A stretch of DNA of 64,000 nucleotides from Pseudomonas indica NBRC 103045 (GTDB lineage Bacteria > Pseudomonadota > Gammaproteobacteria > Pseudomonadales > Pseudomonadaceae), in contig NZ_BDAC01000001.1 in NCBI RefSeq assembly GCF_002091635.1, forward strand, positions 62,001 to 126,000, read 5' to 3'. Positions 35,223-44,410 of the stretch are shown one piece after another (within the stretch, counting starts at the first letter, position 1; each line of letters opens with the position of its first letter). Under the pieces are notes generated by a model, which did no database searches, was not told the DNA's origin, and saw nothing but the letters and a program-made list of their open reading frames with translations. Position numbers and translations under genes: made by a program.

Positions 35223-36146
35223 TTACTTGACCAGGGTGCGCCACTCGGCGTGGGCGGAGGTCTGGCCGGTCACCAGGTCGAAGTAGGCCTTCTGCAGCTT
35301 CTCGGTCACCGGACCACGGCGGCCGGCACCGATCTGGCGGCCGTCGACTTCACGGATCGGGGTCACTTCGGCGGCGGTACCGGTGAAGAACGCCTCGTCG
35401 GCGATGTACACCTCGTCGCGCGTGATGCGCTTCTCGACCAGCTTGATGCCCAGCTCGTCGGCCAGACGCAGCACCGTGTTACGGGTGATGCCGTTCAGGC
35501 AAGCGGTGACTTCCGGGGTGTAGACCACACCGTCCTTGACGATGAACACGTTCTCGCCGGAGCCCTCGGCCACATAGCCTTCCGGGTCGAGCAGCAGCGC
35601 TTCGTCGGCGCCGGCGGACAGGGCTTCCTGCAGGGCCAGCATGGAGTTGATGTAGTGACCGTTGGCCTTGGCGCGGGTCATGGAGATGTTCACGTGGTGA
35701 CGGGTGAAGGAGCTGGTGCGCACCTTGATGCCGACCTGCAGGGCTTCGTCGCCCATGTAGGCACCCCAGTTCCAGGCGGCGACGATCACATGGACCTTCA
35801 GGCCGGTGGCGCGCAGCCCCATGCCTTCCGATCCGTAGAACACCATCGGGCGCAGGTAGGCGCTTTCCAGGTTGTTCTCGCGGACGGCGGCGCGCTGCGC
35901 CTCGTTGATCTGGTCCTTGGTGAAGGGAATCTTCATGCCCATGATGTGGGCGGAATCGAACAGCCGGTCGGTGTGCGCCTGCAGACGGAAGATCGCCGTG
36001 CCCTGCGGGGTGTTGTAGGCACGCACGCCCTCGAACACGCCCATGCCATAGTGCAGGGTATGGGTCAGCACATGGGTGGTAGCGTCGCGCCACGGCACCA
36101 GTTCGCCGTCATACCAGATCACGCCATCACGATCGGCCATCGACAT
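35223..36146 (-). CDS. ilvE: branched-chain amino acid aminotransferase IlvE
   Basis: IlvE is a PLP enzyme that makes leucine, isoleucine and valine from their 2-oxo acids with glutamate. The 307-residue protein has the class IV aminotransferase features: the N-terminal VIWYDGELVPWRDATTHVLTH, GMGVFEGVRAY, the PLP-lysine region ISMTRAKANGHYINSM (Lys about residue 160), and DPEGYVAEGSGENVFIVKDG. The start has GAGGAG 9 bases upstream. It lies 43 bases downstream of glnE on the same strand and probably shares its transcript, as in PAO1 (PA5013-PA5014). Confidence 0.97.
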   Translation of the reverse strand: MSMADRDGVIWYDGELVPWRDATTHVLTHTLHYGMGVFEGVRAYNTPQGTAIFRLQAHTDRLFDSAHIMGMKIPFTKDQINEAQRAAVRENNLESAYLRPMVFYGSEGMGLRATGLKVHVIVAAWNWGAYMGDEALQVGIKVRTSSFTRHHVNISMTRAKANGHYINSMLALQEALSAGADEALLLDPEGYVAEGSGENVFIVKDGVVYTPEVTACLNGITRNTVLRLADELGIKLVEKRITRDEVYIADEAFFTGTAAEVTPIREVDGRQIGAGRRGPVTEKLQKAYFDLVTGQTSAHAEWRTLVK

Positions 36147-36189
36147 AGTTGCCAGCTCCTCAAAAAATTCGATTCATGCAGCCTGAATT

Positions 36190-39135
36190 CTAACCGAGTC
36201 CCAGTTCCCGCCAGATGCGCAGCACTTCGCGACGCTCGGCCTGGAACTGGTCCCCGCTCACCACGCCCGGCTGTTTCTGCAGCGCCTGTCGGTGGGCCGC
36301 CGAACGGTAGGCCTTGTAGGCCTCCTGCAGGAGCTGCACATCCGCGCCGGGCAACAGGCCGGCTTCGCCGAGGCCGTCGAGGATGCGGATGTTGTCGGTG
36401 TAGCGCAGCAGCTCCGGATGCCGGTGCGACCAGGCCAGGGCCGCGTATTGCACCATAAATTCAATATCGACGATACCACCGGCGTCCTGCTTCAGATCGA
36501 ACGGAGCGGAGGCTTCGAAAGCGTCCGCCGAGGTGCCGCCAGCCGTTTCCCGAGTTCCCAGGTTGTCGCGCATCTTGGCGCGCATCTCGCTGACTTCGGT
36601 GCGCAGCGCCTCCAGCTCGCGCGGACGGCCGAGCACAACGGCGCGAACCTGCTCGAACGCAGCCCCGACCCGCCGGCAGCCAACCAGCACCCGGGCGCGC
36701 ACCAGGGCCTGGTGCTCCCAGGTCCAGGCCTCGTTCTCCTGGTAGCGCTGGAAGGCGCCCAGCGAACTGACCAGCAACCCCGCTGCGCCACTTGGCCGCA
36801 GGCGCATGTCGACTTCATAAAGCTGCCCGGACGGAGTCTGCGTCGTCAGCAGGTGGATGATCCGCTGGCCGAGACGGGTGAAGAACTGGGCGCCGTCGAT
36901 GGGTTTGGGCCCATCGGTCTCGGCCTGCGGATCGCCGTCGTGGATGAACACGAGGTCTAGGTCGGAGCCGTGCCCCAGTTCGATTCCGCCGACCTTGCCG
37001 TAGCCGACGATGATGAAATCCGGATCGCACAGGCTGCCGTCCGGTCGGCGCGGCGTGCCGTACTTGGCCACGCTCTGCCGCCAGGCCAGCGCCAGCACCT
37101 GCTCGAGAATCGCCTCGGCCAGCCAGGTCAGGTAGTCGCTAACCTTCATCAGCGGCAGGGTCCCGGCGATTTCCGACGCCGCCACCCGCAGCCCGTGGGC
37201 CAGCTTGAAGTGCCGCAGCGCCTCCATCTGCTGCTCAAGGTCGTCCTCGGGAATGCGCATCAGCCGCTCGCTCAGCTCGGCGACCAGCTCCGGTGCCTGC
37301 GGTGGACTGTAGAGCCGTCCCTCGTTGAGCAATTCATCAAGCAATAAAGGAAAGCGTGTGATTTGCTCGGCGATCCACGGGCTTGCCGCGCACAGCATGA
37401 GCAGGCGCTCCAGCGCGCCGGGATTCTCGCTGAGCAGCACCAGATAAGCCGAACGCCGCGCCACCGCCTCGACCAGCGGCAGCACCCGTTCCAGCACCAG
37501 ATCGGGCTCACCGTGTTCCACCGCCATGGTCAGCAGACGCGGAATGAAGGCATCCAAGCGTTCGCGACCCAGACGCTGCATGGCCCGCACCTGCGGACCG
37601 TTGCGCAACCCGGCGAGGCGCTTCCAGGCCGCCGGCGCGTCGGCGAAACCCGCCTCGCTCAACTGGCGGCAGGCGGATTCTTCATCCAGGGCTTCTTCCC
37701 ACAACGGCAGCCATTCGCTGCCCGGCGAACTTTCACTCGGCGCGCCGTCCTCTTCATCGGGGTCGGCGATCACTTGGCGGAAGTGCCAATCGACCCGGCC
37801 CCGCCAGAACGCCAAACGCTCGAAAAAACTCATCCAGTCCGGGAAACCGAGGATGCAGGCGACCCGCGCGCGGTCGAGGTCGCTGTCCGGCAGCATCTGC
37901 GTCTGCCGGTCGGCGATGGCCTGCAAGGCGTGCTCGGTATAGCGGAGGAATTCGTAGCCGTCGCGCAGTTCGGCGACCACCGCCGGCGGTAGGTAACCCT
38001 GTCCCTCCAGGGTCGCCAGCACCTTGAGCAGGGGGCGTTGCTGCAGGCTGAGGTCACGCCCGCCATGGATCAGTTGGAACGCCTGGGCAATGAACTCCAC
38101 CTCGCGAATGCCACCGGAGCCCAGCTTGATGTTCTCCGCCATGCCCTTGCGCCGCACTTCCTGCTGGATCAGCTGCTTCATGTTGCGCAGCGCCTCGATG
38201 GCGGAGAAATCCAGGTAGCGCCGATAGACGAACGGACGCAGCAGCTCCAGCAACTGCTTGCCGGCCACCTGGTCGCCGCCCACCACCCGCGCCTTGATCA
38301 TGGCGTAGCGTTCCCAGTCGCGACCCTGGTCCTGGTAGTACTGCTCCAGGGCGCTGAAGCTGAGCACCAGGGCACCGGACGAACCGTAAGGACGCAGACG
38401 CATATCGACGCGGAAGACGAAGCCATCCAGGGTAATGGCGTCCAGCGCCTTTATCAGCCGCTGTCCGAGCCGGGTGAAGAACTCCTGATTGTCCAACGCG
38501 CGCTTGGCACCGACCGTCTCGCCCCCTTCGGGATAAGCGAAGATCAGATCAATGTCCGACGACAGATTCAGCTCCACCGCCCCCAGCTTGCCCATGCCGA
38601 GGATGACCATGTGCTGCGGCGTGCCGGAGCGGGCGCCGGTCGGCACTCCCGACTGCGCACTGAGTTGCTCGTAAAGCCAGCGATAAGCCAGGTCGATACC
38701 GGCATCGGCGAGATCGCTGAGGTCGCGGCAGGTCTCCTTGAGATCGGCCCGACGGGTGATGTCGCGCCAGATGATGCGCACCTGCTGGCGGGTCCGATAG
38801 CGACGCAGGCGGCGCGCCAGCTCATTTTCATCGACGCAGCCATCGAGGGTCTCGACCAGTTGCTGGCGCAGCTCGCCGGGGTTCAGCGAACGCTCCAGCT
38901 CCCCCGCCTCGGCCAATGCCAGCAGCATTTCCGGATCGCGCAGGGCCTGTTCGGCAACGAATTCGCTGTTCGCGCAGACGCGGCGAAAATCCTGTCGCCG
39001 CGCCTCCGGCCAGGCGGAAAAATACCCGGCGACTTCAGCGCCGAGCGCCTCGACGGCAGCCTGGAAGGAACGCTCGGCACGGTCGGCGAGGGGCAGCAGG
39101 GAGGCCGGCAGATCGACCGGCGAAGGCAGGCTCAT
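36190..39135 (-). CDS. glnE: bifunctional glutamine synthetase adenylyltransferase/deadenylylase GlnE
   Basis: GlnE attaches and removes AMP on glutamine synthetase in response to PII (GlnB) and so sets nitrogen assimilation. The 981-residue length is right for the two-domain protein. Each half has a nucleotidyltransferase motif: the N-terminal LNLSSDIDLIFAYPEGGET (about residues 188-206, removal activity) and the C-terminal LGHGSDLDLVFIHDGDP (about 713-729, addition activity). The start ATG at 39133-39135 has AAAGGA 6 bases before it. It heads the glnE-ilvE unit and is divergent from aceE across 242 bases. Confidence 0.97.
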   Translation of the reverse strand: MSLPSPVDLPASLLPLADRAERSFQAAVEALGAEVAGYFSAWPEARRQDFRRVCANSEFVAEQALRDPEMLLALAEAGELERSLNPGELRQQLVETLDGCVDENELARRLRRYRTRQQVRIIWRDITRRADLKETCRDLSDLADAGIDLAYRWLYEQLSAQSGVPTGARSGTPQHMVILGMGKLGAVELNLSSDIDLIFAYPEGGETVGAKRALDNQEFFTRLGQRLIKALDAITLDGFVFRVDMRLRPYGSSGALVLSFSALEQYYQDQGRDWERYAMIKARVVGGDQVAGKQLLELLRPFVYRRYLDFSAIEALRNMKQLIQQEVRRKGMAENIKLGSGGIREVEFIAQAFQLIHGGRDLSLQQRPLLKVLATLEGQGYLPPAVVAELRDGYEFLRYTEHALQAIADRQTQMLPDSDLDRARVACILGFPDWMSFFERLAFWRGRVDWHFRQVIADPDEEDGAPSESSPGSEWLPLWEEALDEESACRQLSEAGFADAPAAWKRLAGLRNGPQVRAMQRLGRERLDAFIPRLLTMAVEHGEPDLVLERVLPLVEAVARRSAYLVLLSENPGALERLLMLCAASPWIAEQITRFPLLLDELLNEGRLYSPPQAPELVAELSERLMRIPEDDLEQQMEALRHFKLAHGLRVAASEIAGTLPLMKVSDYLTWLAEAILEQVLALAWRQSVAKYGTPRRPDGSLCDPDFIIVGYGKVGGIELGHGSDLDLVFIHDGDPQAETDGPKPIDGAQFFTRLGQRIIHLLTTQTPSGQLYEVDMRLRPSGAAGLLVSSLGAFQRYQENEAWTWEHQALVRARVLVGCRRVGAAFEQVRAVVLGRPRELEALRTEVSEMRAKMRDNLGTRETAGGTSADAFEASAPFDLKQDAGGIVDIEFMVQYAALAWSHRHPELLRYTDNIRILDGLGEAGLLPGADVQLLQEAYKAYRSAAHRQALQKQPGVVSGDQFQAERREVLRIWRELGLG

Positions 39136-39377
39136 GGTCTATCCTTTCGGGGCGCAAAACGGTGGGCCAGCCACATTTTTTCGCGGCTTCTGCCGCCCCG
39201 ATTGTAGTTTTACTACTGATGAATGTGTCCGGACTGCTGAAACGGCCGTCAATTTGTAGTAAAACTACACGCGGCCGGTCCTACCCCCGGTTAATCCAAG
39301 AATTAGCCGCTGCACCCAAAAGGTGCCAGCGAACACTGGCTACCGATTCTGGAAGCCTTTCCGCCCTGGAGCAAGCC
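39136..39377. promoter_or_regulatory. glnE/aceE intergenic control region with two FadR-type operators
   Basis: Two palindromes match the TNGTNNNACNA consensus of the FadR subgroup of GntR regulators: GTAGT-TTT-ACTAC (39204-39216) and GTAGT-AAA-ACTAC (39256-39268). Both are preceded by TT, and the second extends to TGTAGT/ACTACA. Their centres are 52 bases apart, about five helical turns, so cooperative binding or looping is possible. They lie 110-174 bases before the aceE ATG. In enteric bacteria a FadR-type regulator, PdhR, controls pyruvate dehydrogenase; which regulator acts here is inference. Core promoter elements could not be assigned with confidence. Confidence 0.6.
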
Positions 39378-42026
39378 ATGCAAGACCTCGATCCAATCGA
39401 AACCCAGGAATGGCTGGACGCCCTGGAGTCCGTTCTCGACCGCGAAGGTGAATCCCGCGCCCATTATCTGATGACCCGGATGGGTGAACTGGCCACGCGC
39501 AGCGGCACCCAGCTGCCCTACGCGATCACCACGCCTTACCGCAACACCATCCCGGTAACCCACGAAGCGCGCATGCCGGGCGACCTGTTCATGGAGCGCC
39601 GCATCCGCTCGCTGGTGCGCTGGAACGCACTGGCCATGGTGATGCGCGCCAACCTGCAGGACCCGGACCTGGGTGGACACATCTCCACCTTCGCCTCCAG
39701 CGCGACCCTGTATGACATCGGCTTCAACTACTTCTTCCAGGCCCCGACCGACGAACACGGCGGCGACCTGATCTACTTCCAGGGCCACGCTTCCCCCGGC
39801 GTCTATGCCCGCGCCTTCCTCGAAGGCCGCATCAGCGAAGACCAACTGAACAACTTCCGCCAGGAAGTGGACGGCAAGGGCCTCTCGTCCTACCCGCACC
39901 CCTGGCTGATGCCGGACTTCTGGCAGTTCCCCACCGTTTCCATGGGCCTCGGCCCGATCCAGGCGATCTACCAGGCACGCTTCATGAAGTACCTGGAAGA
40001 CCGCGGCTTCATCCCCGCCGGCAAGCAGAAGGTCTGGTGTTTCCTCGGCGACGGCGAGACCGACGAGCCGGAATCCCTGGGCGCCATCGCCCTGGCCGGC
40101 CGCGAGAAGCTGGACAACCTGATCTTCGTGATCAACTGCAACCTGCAGCGCCTGGACGGCCCCGTGCGCGGCAACGGCAAGATCATCCAGGAACTCGAAG
40201 GCGTGTTCCGCGGCGCCAACTGGAACGTCAACAAAGTCATCTGGGGCCGTTTCTGGGACCCGCTGTTCGCCAAGGACGAAGCCGGCCTGCTGCAGGCCCG
40301 CATGGACGAAGTGGTCGACGGTGAATACCAGAACTACAAGGCGAAGGATGGCGCCTTCGTGCGTCAGCACTTCTTCGGCGCGCGTCCGGAGCTGCTGGAG
40401 ATGGTCAAGGACCTCTCCGACGAGGAAATCTTCAAGCTCAACCGTGGCGGCCATGACCCCTACAAGGTCTATGCGGCCTACCACCAAGCGGTCAACCACA
40501 AGGGTCAGCCGACCGTCATCCTGGCCAAGACCATCAAGGGCTATGGCACCGGCGCCGGCGAAGCGAAGAACACCGCGCACAACACCAAGAAGGTCGACGT
40601 CGACAGCCTGAAGAAATTCCGCGATCGCTTCGACATCCCGATCAAGGACGAAGACCTGGAAAAACTGCCGTTCTTCAAGCCGGAAGAAGGCAGCCCCGAA
40701 GCCAAGTACCTGCGCGAGCGCCGCGCCGCCCTCGGCGGTTTCGTGCCGCAGCGCCGGACCAAGAGCGTCAGCATCCCGACCCCGCCGCTGGATACCCTCA
40801 AGGCCATCCTCGACGGTTCCGGCGACCGCGAAATCTCCACCACCATGGCCTTCGTGCGCGTTCTCTCGCAACTGGTCAAGGACAAGGAACTGGGCAGCCG
40901 CATCGTCCCGATCATCCCGGACGAAGCACGTACCTTCGGCATGGAAGGCATGTTCCGCCAGCTCGGCATCTACTCCTCGGTCGGCCAGCTCTATGAGCCG
41001 GTGGACAAGGACCAGGTGATGTTCTACCGCGAGGACAAGAAGGGCCAGATCCTCGAGGAAGGCATCAACGAAGCCGGCGCCATGTCCAGCTGGATCGCCG
41101 CGGCGACCGCCTATAGCAACCACAACCAGCCGATGCTGCCGTTCTACATCTTCTATTCGATGTTCGGCTTCCAGCGTATCGGCGACCTGGCCTGGGCCGC
41201 CGGCGACAGCCAGGCACGCGGCTTCCTGGTCGGCGGCACCGCCGGCCGCACCACGCTGAATGGCGAAGGCCTGCAGCATGAGGACGGCCACAGCCACCTG
41301 ATGGCGGCGACCATCCCGAACTGCCGCAGCTACGACCCGACCTACGGCTACGAGCTGGCGGTGATCATCCGCGAAGGCATCCGTCAGATGACGGAAGAGC
41401 AGCAGAACGTCTTCTACTACATCACCGTGATGAACGAGGCCTACACCCAGCCGGCCCTGCCGCAGGGCGCCGAGGAAGGCATCATCAAGGGCATGTACCT
41501 GCTCGAGGAAGACAAGCGCGAAGCCGCCCACCACGTGCAACTGCTGGGCTCCGGCACCATCCTGCGCGAAGTGCGCGAAGCGGCGAAGATCCTCCGCGAG
41601 CAGTTCAACGTCGGCGCCGACGTGTGGAGCGTCACCAGCTTCAACGAACTGCGCCGCGATGGCCTGGCCATCGAGCGCTGGAACCGCCTGCACCCCGGCC
41701 AGAAGCCGCGCAAGACCTATGTCGAGCAGTGCCTGAACGGTCGCAAGGGTCCGGTCGTGGCTTCCACCGACTACATGAAGCTGTTCGCCGACCAGATCCG
41801 CCAGTGGGTTCCGAGCAAGGAATACAAGGTGCTCGGCACCGACGGCTTCGGCCGCAGCGACACCCGCAAGAAGCTGCGTCACTTCTTCGAGGTGGATCGT
41901 CACTGGGTCGTGCTGGCTGCCCTCGAGGCCCTGGCCGACCGTGGCGACATCGAACCGAAAGTGGTGGCCGAGGCCATCGCCAAGTTCGGCATCGACCCCG
42001 AAAAACGCAATCCCCTGGACTGCTGA
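39378..42026 (+). CDS. aceE: pyruvate dehydrogenase E1 component AceE
   Basis: AceE is the homodimeric thiamine-diphosphate E1 subunit of pyruvate dehydrogenase; it decarboxylates pyruvate and acetylates the lipoyl domains of AceF. The 882-residue length is that of P. aeruginosa AceE. The ThDP motif runs from FLGDGETDEPE to FVINCNLQ (about residues 227-256). Other conserved segments are YFQGHASPGVYAR, RDGLAIERWNRLHP and MAATIPNCRSYDPTY. The reading frame is open far upstream, but the ATG at 39378 has TGGAG 7 bases before it and yields MQDLDPIETQEWLDAL. AceF follows after 11 bases. Transcription is probably controlled through the palindromes upstream. Confidence 0.98.
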   Translation: MQDLDPIETQEWLDALESVLDREGESRAHYLMTRMGELATRSGTQLPYAITTPYRNTIPVTHEARMPGDLFMERRIRSLVRWNALAMVMRANLQDPDLGGHISTFASSATLYDIGFNYFFQAPTDEHGGDLIYFQGHASPGVYARAFLEGRISEDQLNNFRQEVDGKGLSSYPHPWLMPDFWQFPTVSMGLGPIQAIYQARFMKYLEDRGFIPAGKQKVWCFLGDGETDEPESLGAIALAGREKLDNLIFVINCNLQRLDGPVRGNGKIIQELEGVFRGANWNVNKVIWGRFWDPLFAKDEAGLLQARMDEVVDGEYQNYKAKDGAFVRQHFFGARPELLEMVKDLSDEEIFKLNRGGHDPYKVYAAYHQAVNHKGQPTVILAKTIKGYGTGAGEAKNTAHNTKKVDVDSLKKFRDRFDIPIKDEDLEKLPFFKPEEGSPEAKYLRERRAALGGFVPQRRTKSVSIPTPPLDTLKAILDGSGDREISTTMAFVRVLSQLVKDKELGSRIVPIIPDEARTFGMEGMFRQLGIYSSVGQLYEPVDKDQVMFYREDKKGQILEEGINEAGAMSSWIAAATAYSNHNQPMLPFYIFYSMFGFQRIGDLAWAAGDSQARGFLVGGTAGRTTLNGEGLQHEDGHSHLMAATIPNCRSYDPTYGYELAVIIREGIRQMTEEQQNVFYYITVMNEAYTQPALPQGAEEGIIKGMYLLEEDKREAAHHVQLLGSGTILREVREAAKILREQFNVGADVWSVTSFNELRRDGLAIERWNRLHPGQKPRKTYVEQCLNGRKGPVVASTDYMKLFADQIRQWVPSKEYKVLGTDGFGRSDTRKKLRHFFEVDRHWVVLAALEALADRGDIEPKVVAEAIAKFGIDPEKRNPLDC

Positions 42027-42037
42027 GGAGACGCATC

Positions 42038-43687
42038 GTGAGTGAGATTATCCGCGTACCCGATATCGGCAGTGGCGAAGGCGAGGTCATCGAGATCCTG
42101 GTGAAGGTCGGCGATCGCATCGAGGCCGACCAGAGCCTGCTGACCCTGGAATCGGACAAGGCCAGCATGGAAATCCCGGCGCCCAAGGGCGGCGTGATCA
42201 AGGCCCTGAAAGTGAAGCTGGGCGACCGCCTGAAGGAAGGCGACGAACTGCTCGAACTGGAAAGCGAAGGCGGCGCTGCCGCGGCCGAAGCATCGGCACC
42301 CGCTGCCGAAGCGCCGAAGCCGGCCCAGGCCGTCGACGAGGCCGAGGCGCCGACCCCGGCCGCAGCCTCCGACACCGGTGCAGGAGCCGAGAGCAGTCAG
42401 GAAATCCGCGTGCCGGACATCGGTTCGGCAGGCAAGGCCAAGGTCATCGAAGTGCTGGTCAAGGTGGGCGACAGCGTCGCCGCCGACCAATCGCTGATCA
42501 CCCTGGAATCGGACAAGGCGAGCATGGAAATCCCCTGCCCGCAGGCCGGCGTGGTAGAGAGCCTGTCGGTCAAGCTGGACGACGAAGTCGGCACCGGCGA
42601 CCCGATCCTGACCCTGCGTGTAGCCGGTGCCGCCCCGGCGGCCAAGGCCGAATCCAAGCCTGCCGCCGCTCCGGCCCAGGCTGCGGAAGCCGCCAAGCCG
42701 TCCGCTGCGCCGGCAGCCGCGCCGTCCGCCAAGGCCGAAGCACCGCAACCGGTCGGCGCGCCCAGCCGTGACGGCGCCAAGGTTCACGCCGGCCCTGCCG
42801 TGCGCATGACCGCCCGCGAGTTCGGCGTCAACCTGGCCGAAGTCACCGGCACCGGTCCGAAGGGCCGCATCCTCAAGGAGGACGTGCAGGCCTACGTGAA
42901 GGCGATGATGCAGAAGGCCAAGGAAGCGCCGGCCGGCGCGACCGGTGGCGCCGGCATCCCGCCGATCCCGGAAGTCGACTTCAGCAAGTTCGGTGAAGTG
43001 GAAGAAGTGGCGATGACCCGCCTGATGCAGGTCGGTGCCGCCAACCTGCACCGCAGCTGGCTCAACGTACCGCACGTGACCCAGTTCGACTCGGCCGACA
43101 TCACCGAACTGGAAGCGTTCCGCGTCGCCCAAAAGGCCGCGGCGGAAAAGGCCGGCGTAAAGCTGACCGTCCTGCCGCTGCTGCTCAAGGCCTGCGCGCA
43201 CCTGCTCAAGGAGCTGCCGGACTTCAACAGCTCCCTGGCCCCCAGCGGCAAGGCCGTGATCCGCAAGAAGTACGTGCACATCGGCTTCGCCGTGGACACC
43301 CCGGACGGTCTGCTGGTCCCGGTGATCCGCGACGTCGACCAGAAGAGCCTGCTGCAACTGGCCGGCGAGGCCGCGGAGCTGGCCGAGAAGGCCCGCACCA
43401 AGAAGCTCTCCGCCGACGCCATGCAGGGCGCCTGCTTCACCATTTCCAGCCTCGGCCATATTGGCGGCACCGGCTTCACGCCGATCGTCAACGCGCCGGA
43501 AGTGGCGATCCTCGGTGTGTCCAAGGCGACGATGCAGCCGGTATGGGACGGCAAGGCCTTCCAGCCGCGCCTGATGCTGCCGCTGTCGCTGTCCTATGAC
43601 CACCGCGTGATCAACGGCGCCGCCGCGGCGCGCTTCACCAAGCGCCTGAGCGAACTGCTGGCGGATATCCGCACGCTGCTGCTGTAA
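42038..43687 (+). CDS. aceF: pyruvate dehydrogenase E2 component AceF (dihydrolipoamide acetyltransferase)
   Basis: AceF is the core acetyltransferase of pyruvate dehydrogenase. The 549-residue protein has two lipoyl domains, each with the attachment motif ESDKASMEIP (Lys41, and another about residue 160), joined by Ala/Pro-rich linkers. A peripheral-subunit-binding domain follows (AGPAVRMTAREFGVNLAEV to GRILKEDVQAYV), then the catalytic domain with SYDHRVINGAAA (His522). It starts with GTG at 42038, with GAGGAG 7 bases upstream, 11 bases after aceE. Two lipoyl domains rather than three is usual in Pseudomonas. The gene ends in two hairpins, the second a strong terminator. Confidence 0.97.
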   Translation: MSEIIRVPDIGSGEGEVIEILVKVGDRIEADQSLLTLESDKASMEIPAPKGGVIKALKVKLGDRLKEGDELLELESEGGAAAAEASAPAAEAPKPAQAVDEAEAPTPAAASDTGAGAESSQEIRVPDIGSAGKAKVIEVLVKVGDSVAADQSLITLESDKASMEIPCPQAGVVESLSVKLDDEVGTGDPILTLRVAGAAPAAKAESKPAAAPAQAAEAAKPSAAPAAAPSAKAEAPQPVGAPSRDGAKVHAGPAVRMTAREFGVNLAEVTGTGPKGRILKEDVQAYVKAMMQKAKEAPAGATGGAGIPPIPEVDFSKFGEVEEVAMTRLMQVGAANLHRSWLNVPHVTQFDSADITELEAFRVAQKAAAEKAGVKLTVLPLLLKACAHLLKELPDFNSSLAPSGKAVIRKKYVHIGFAVDTPDGLLVPVIRDVDQKSLLQLAGEAAELAEKARTKKLSADAMQGACFTISSLGHIGGTGFTPIVNAPEVAILGVSKATMQPVWDGKAFQPRLMLPLSLSYDHRVINGAAAARFTKRLSELLADIRTLLL

Positions 43688-43690
43688 CGC

Positions 43691-43714
43691 ACCGGGCAAC
43701 CCAAGGGTTGCCCG
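43691..43714 (+). terminator. first hairpin after aceF
   Basis: CCGGGCAACC and GGTTGCCCGG pair perfectly around a CAAG loop just 3 bases after the aceF stop. No T run follows directly, so this is more likely a 3'-end stabiliser or a weak terminator acting with the stronger one downstream. Confidence 0.55.
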
Positions 43715-43748
43715 GCATCGAATTCGAGCACGCCACGCTCGTTCCTCG

Positions 43749-43775
43749 GCCCCGCCACTTGGCGGGGCTTTTTTT
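43749..43775 (+). terminator. intrinsic terminator of aceEF
   Basis: GCCCCGCC (43749-43756) pairs with GGCGGGGC (43761-43768) around ACTT, followed by seven T residues on the plus strand. This is the classic rho-independent structure and ends the aceEF transcript. The convergent small gene stops 28 bases further on. Confidence 0.9.
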
Positions 43776-43802
43776 ACCCAGCAGTAAATACGTGCGAGGG
43801 CG

Positions 43803-44333
43803 TCAACCCTTCTGCACGTTGCGGATCAGGAACGACAGCGCCTTGGCCAGTTCGGCAGCGCCATTGTGATCGCGAAGGATGGTCAGCCAGGGGCTGCCGT
43901 CGGCGGGGTTGAGCAGCACGCAGGACACGCCGTTGTGCGGACAGTCGTAGCGAATGAAGGGATCGACGCCGAATACCGACAGCCGCGAATTGCGCACCGC
44001 CACCTGCCCCCCCTCCGCCGCCCGGGATTCCTCGCGCACCACCAGCTCGCCGGGCGCGCCGAGGCTGAGGCGGTACAGCAGGTCCTGGCGACCGGGCTGG
44101 CCGACTTGGTAGCCCGCCCGCAAGGCGTAGGTTTGCAGCAAGTCGTTGCAGTGCGCGAGGAGCGCCTTGCGCTCGTCTTCGGTCAGGTAGAGCCTTTTGA
44201 TTTCCGCCAGGTAACGCGCAGGTTCATCCCCGCTGAGCGCCGCCCCCGTTTCGGCGGAATGGACCGGAATAGAGCCGAATAGAGCCGTAATGAGGAATAG
44301 TCCACCGAGTCGCCTTGTCAGTCTCCGCCGCAT
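43803..44333 (-). CDS. predicted secreted/periplasmic protein of unknown function
   Basis: A 176-residue protein with a clear export signal: RRRLTRRL basic start, hydrophobic GGLFLITALFGSIPV and probable cleavage after VHSA. The mature part holds three cysteines (HCND, YDCPHNGVSC), two of them close enough for a disulfide. No known domain is recognised. It ends in RDHNGAAELAKALSFLIRNVQKG. The gene lies between the aceF terminator and dipA and is divergent from dipA across 77 bases. That could suggest shared control with c-di-GMP turnover, but nothing in sequence proves it. Confidence 0.75.
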   Translation of the reverse strand: MRRRLTRRLGGLFLITALFGSIPVHSAETGAALSGDEPARYLAEIKRLYLTEDERKALLAHCNDLLQTYALRAGYQVGQPGRQDLLYRLSLGAPGELVVREESRAAEGGQVAVRNSRLSVFGVDPFIRYDCPHNGVSCVLLNPADGSPWLTILRDHNGAAELAKALSFLIRNVQKG

Positions 44334-44410
44334 GATGCACCCTTGCCGAACGCGATAGTGAAGAGGGCCGAGGCCCGAACTCGGTCAGCATACTGGAAGC
44401 GAGTCGCCCG

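Noticed and set aside
39303..41903. 866-codon minus-strand frame across aceE
   Set aside because: Antisense shadow of AceE; composition is repetitive Val/Gly/Asp/His as expected from reversed GC-rich codons.
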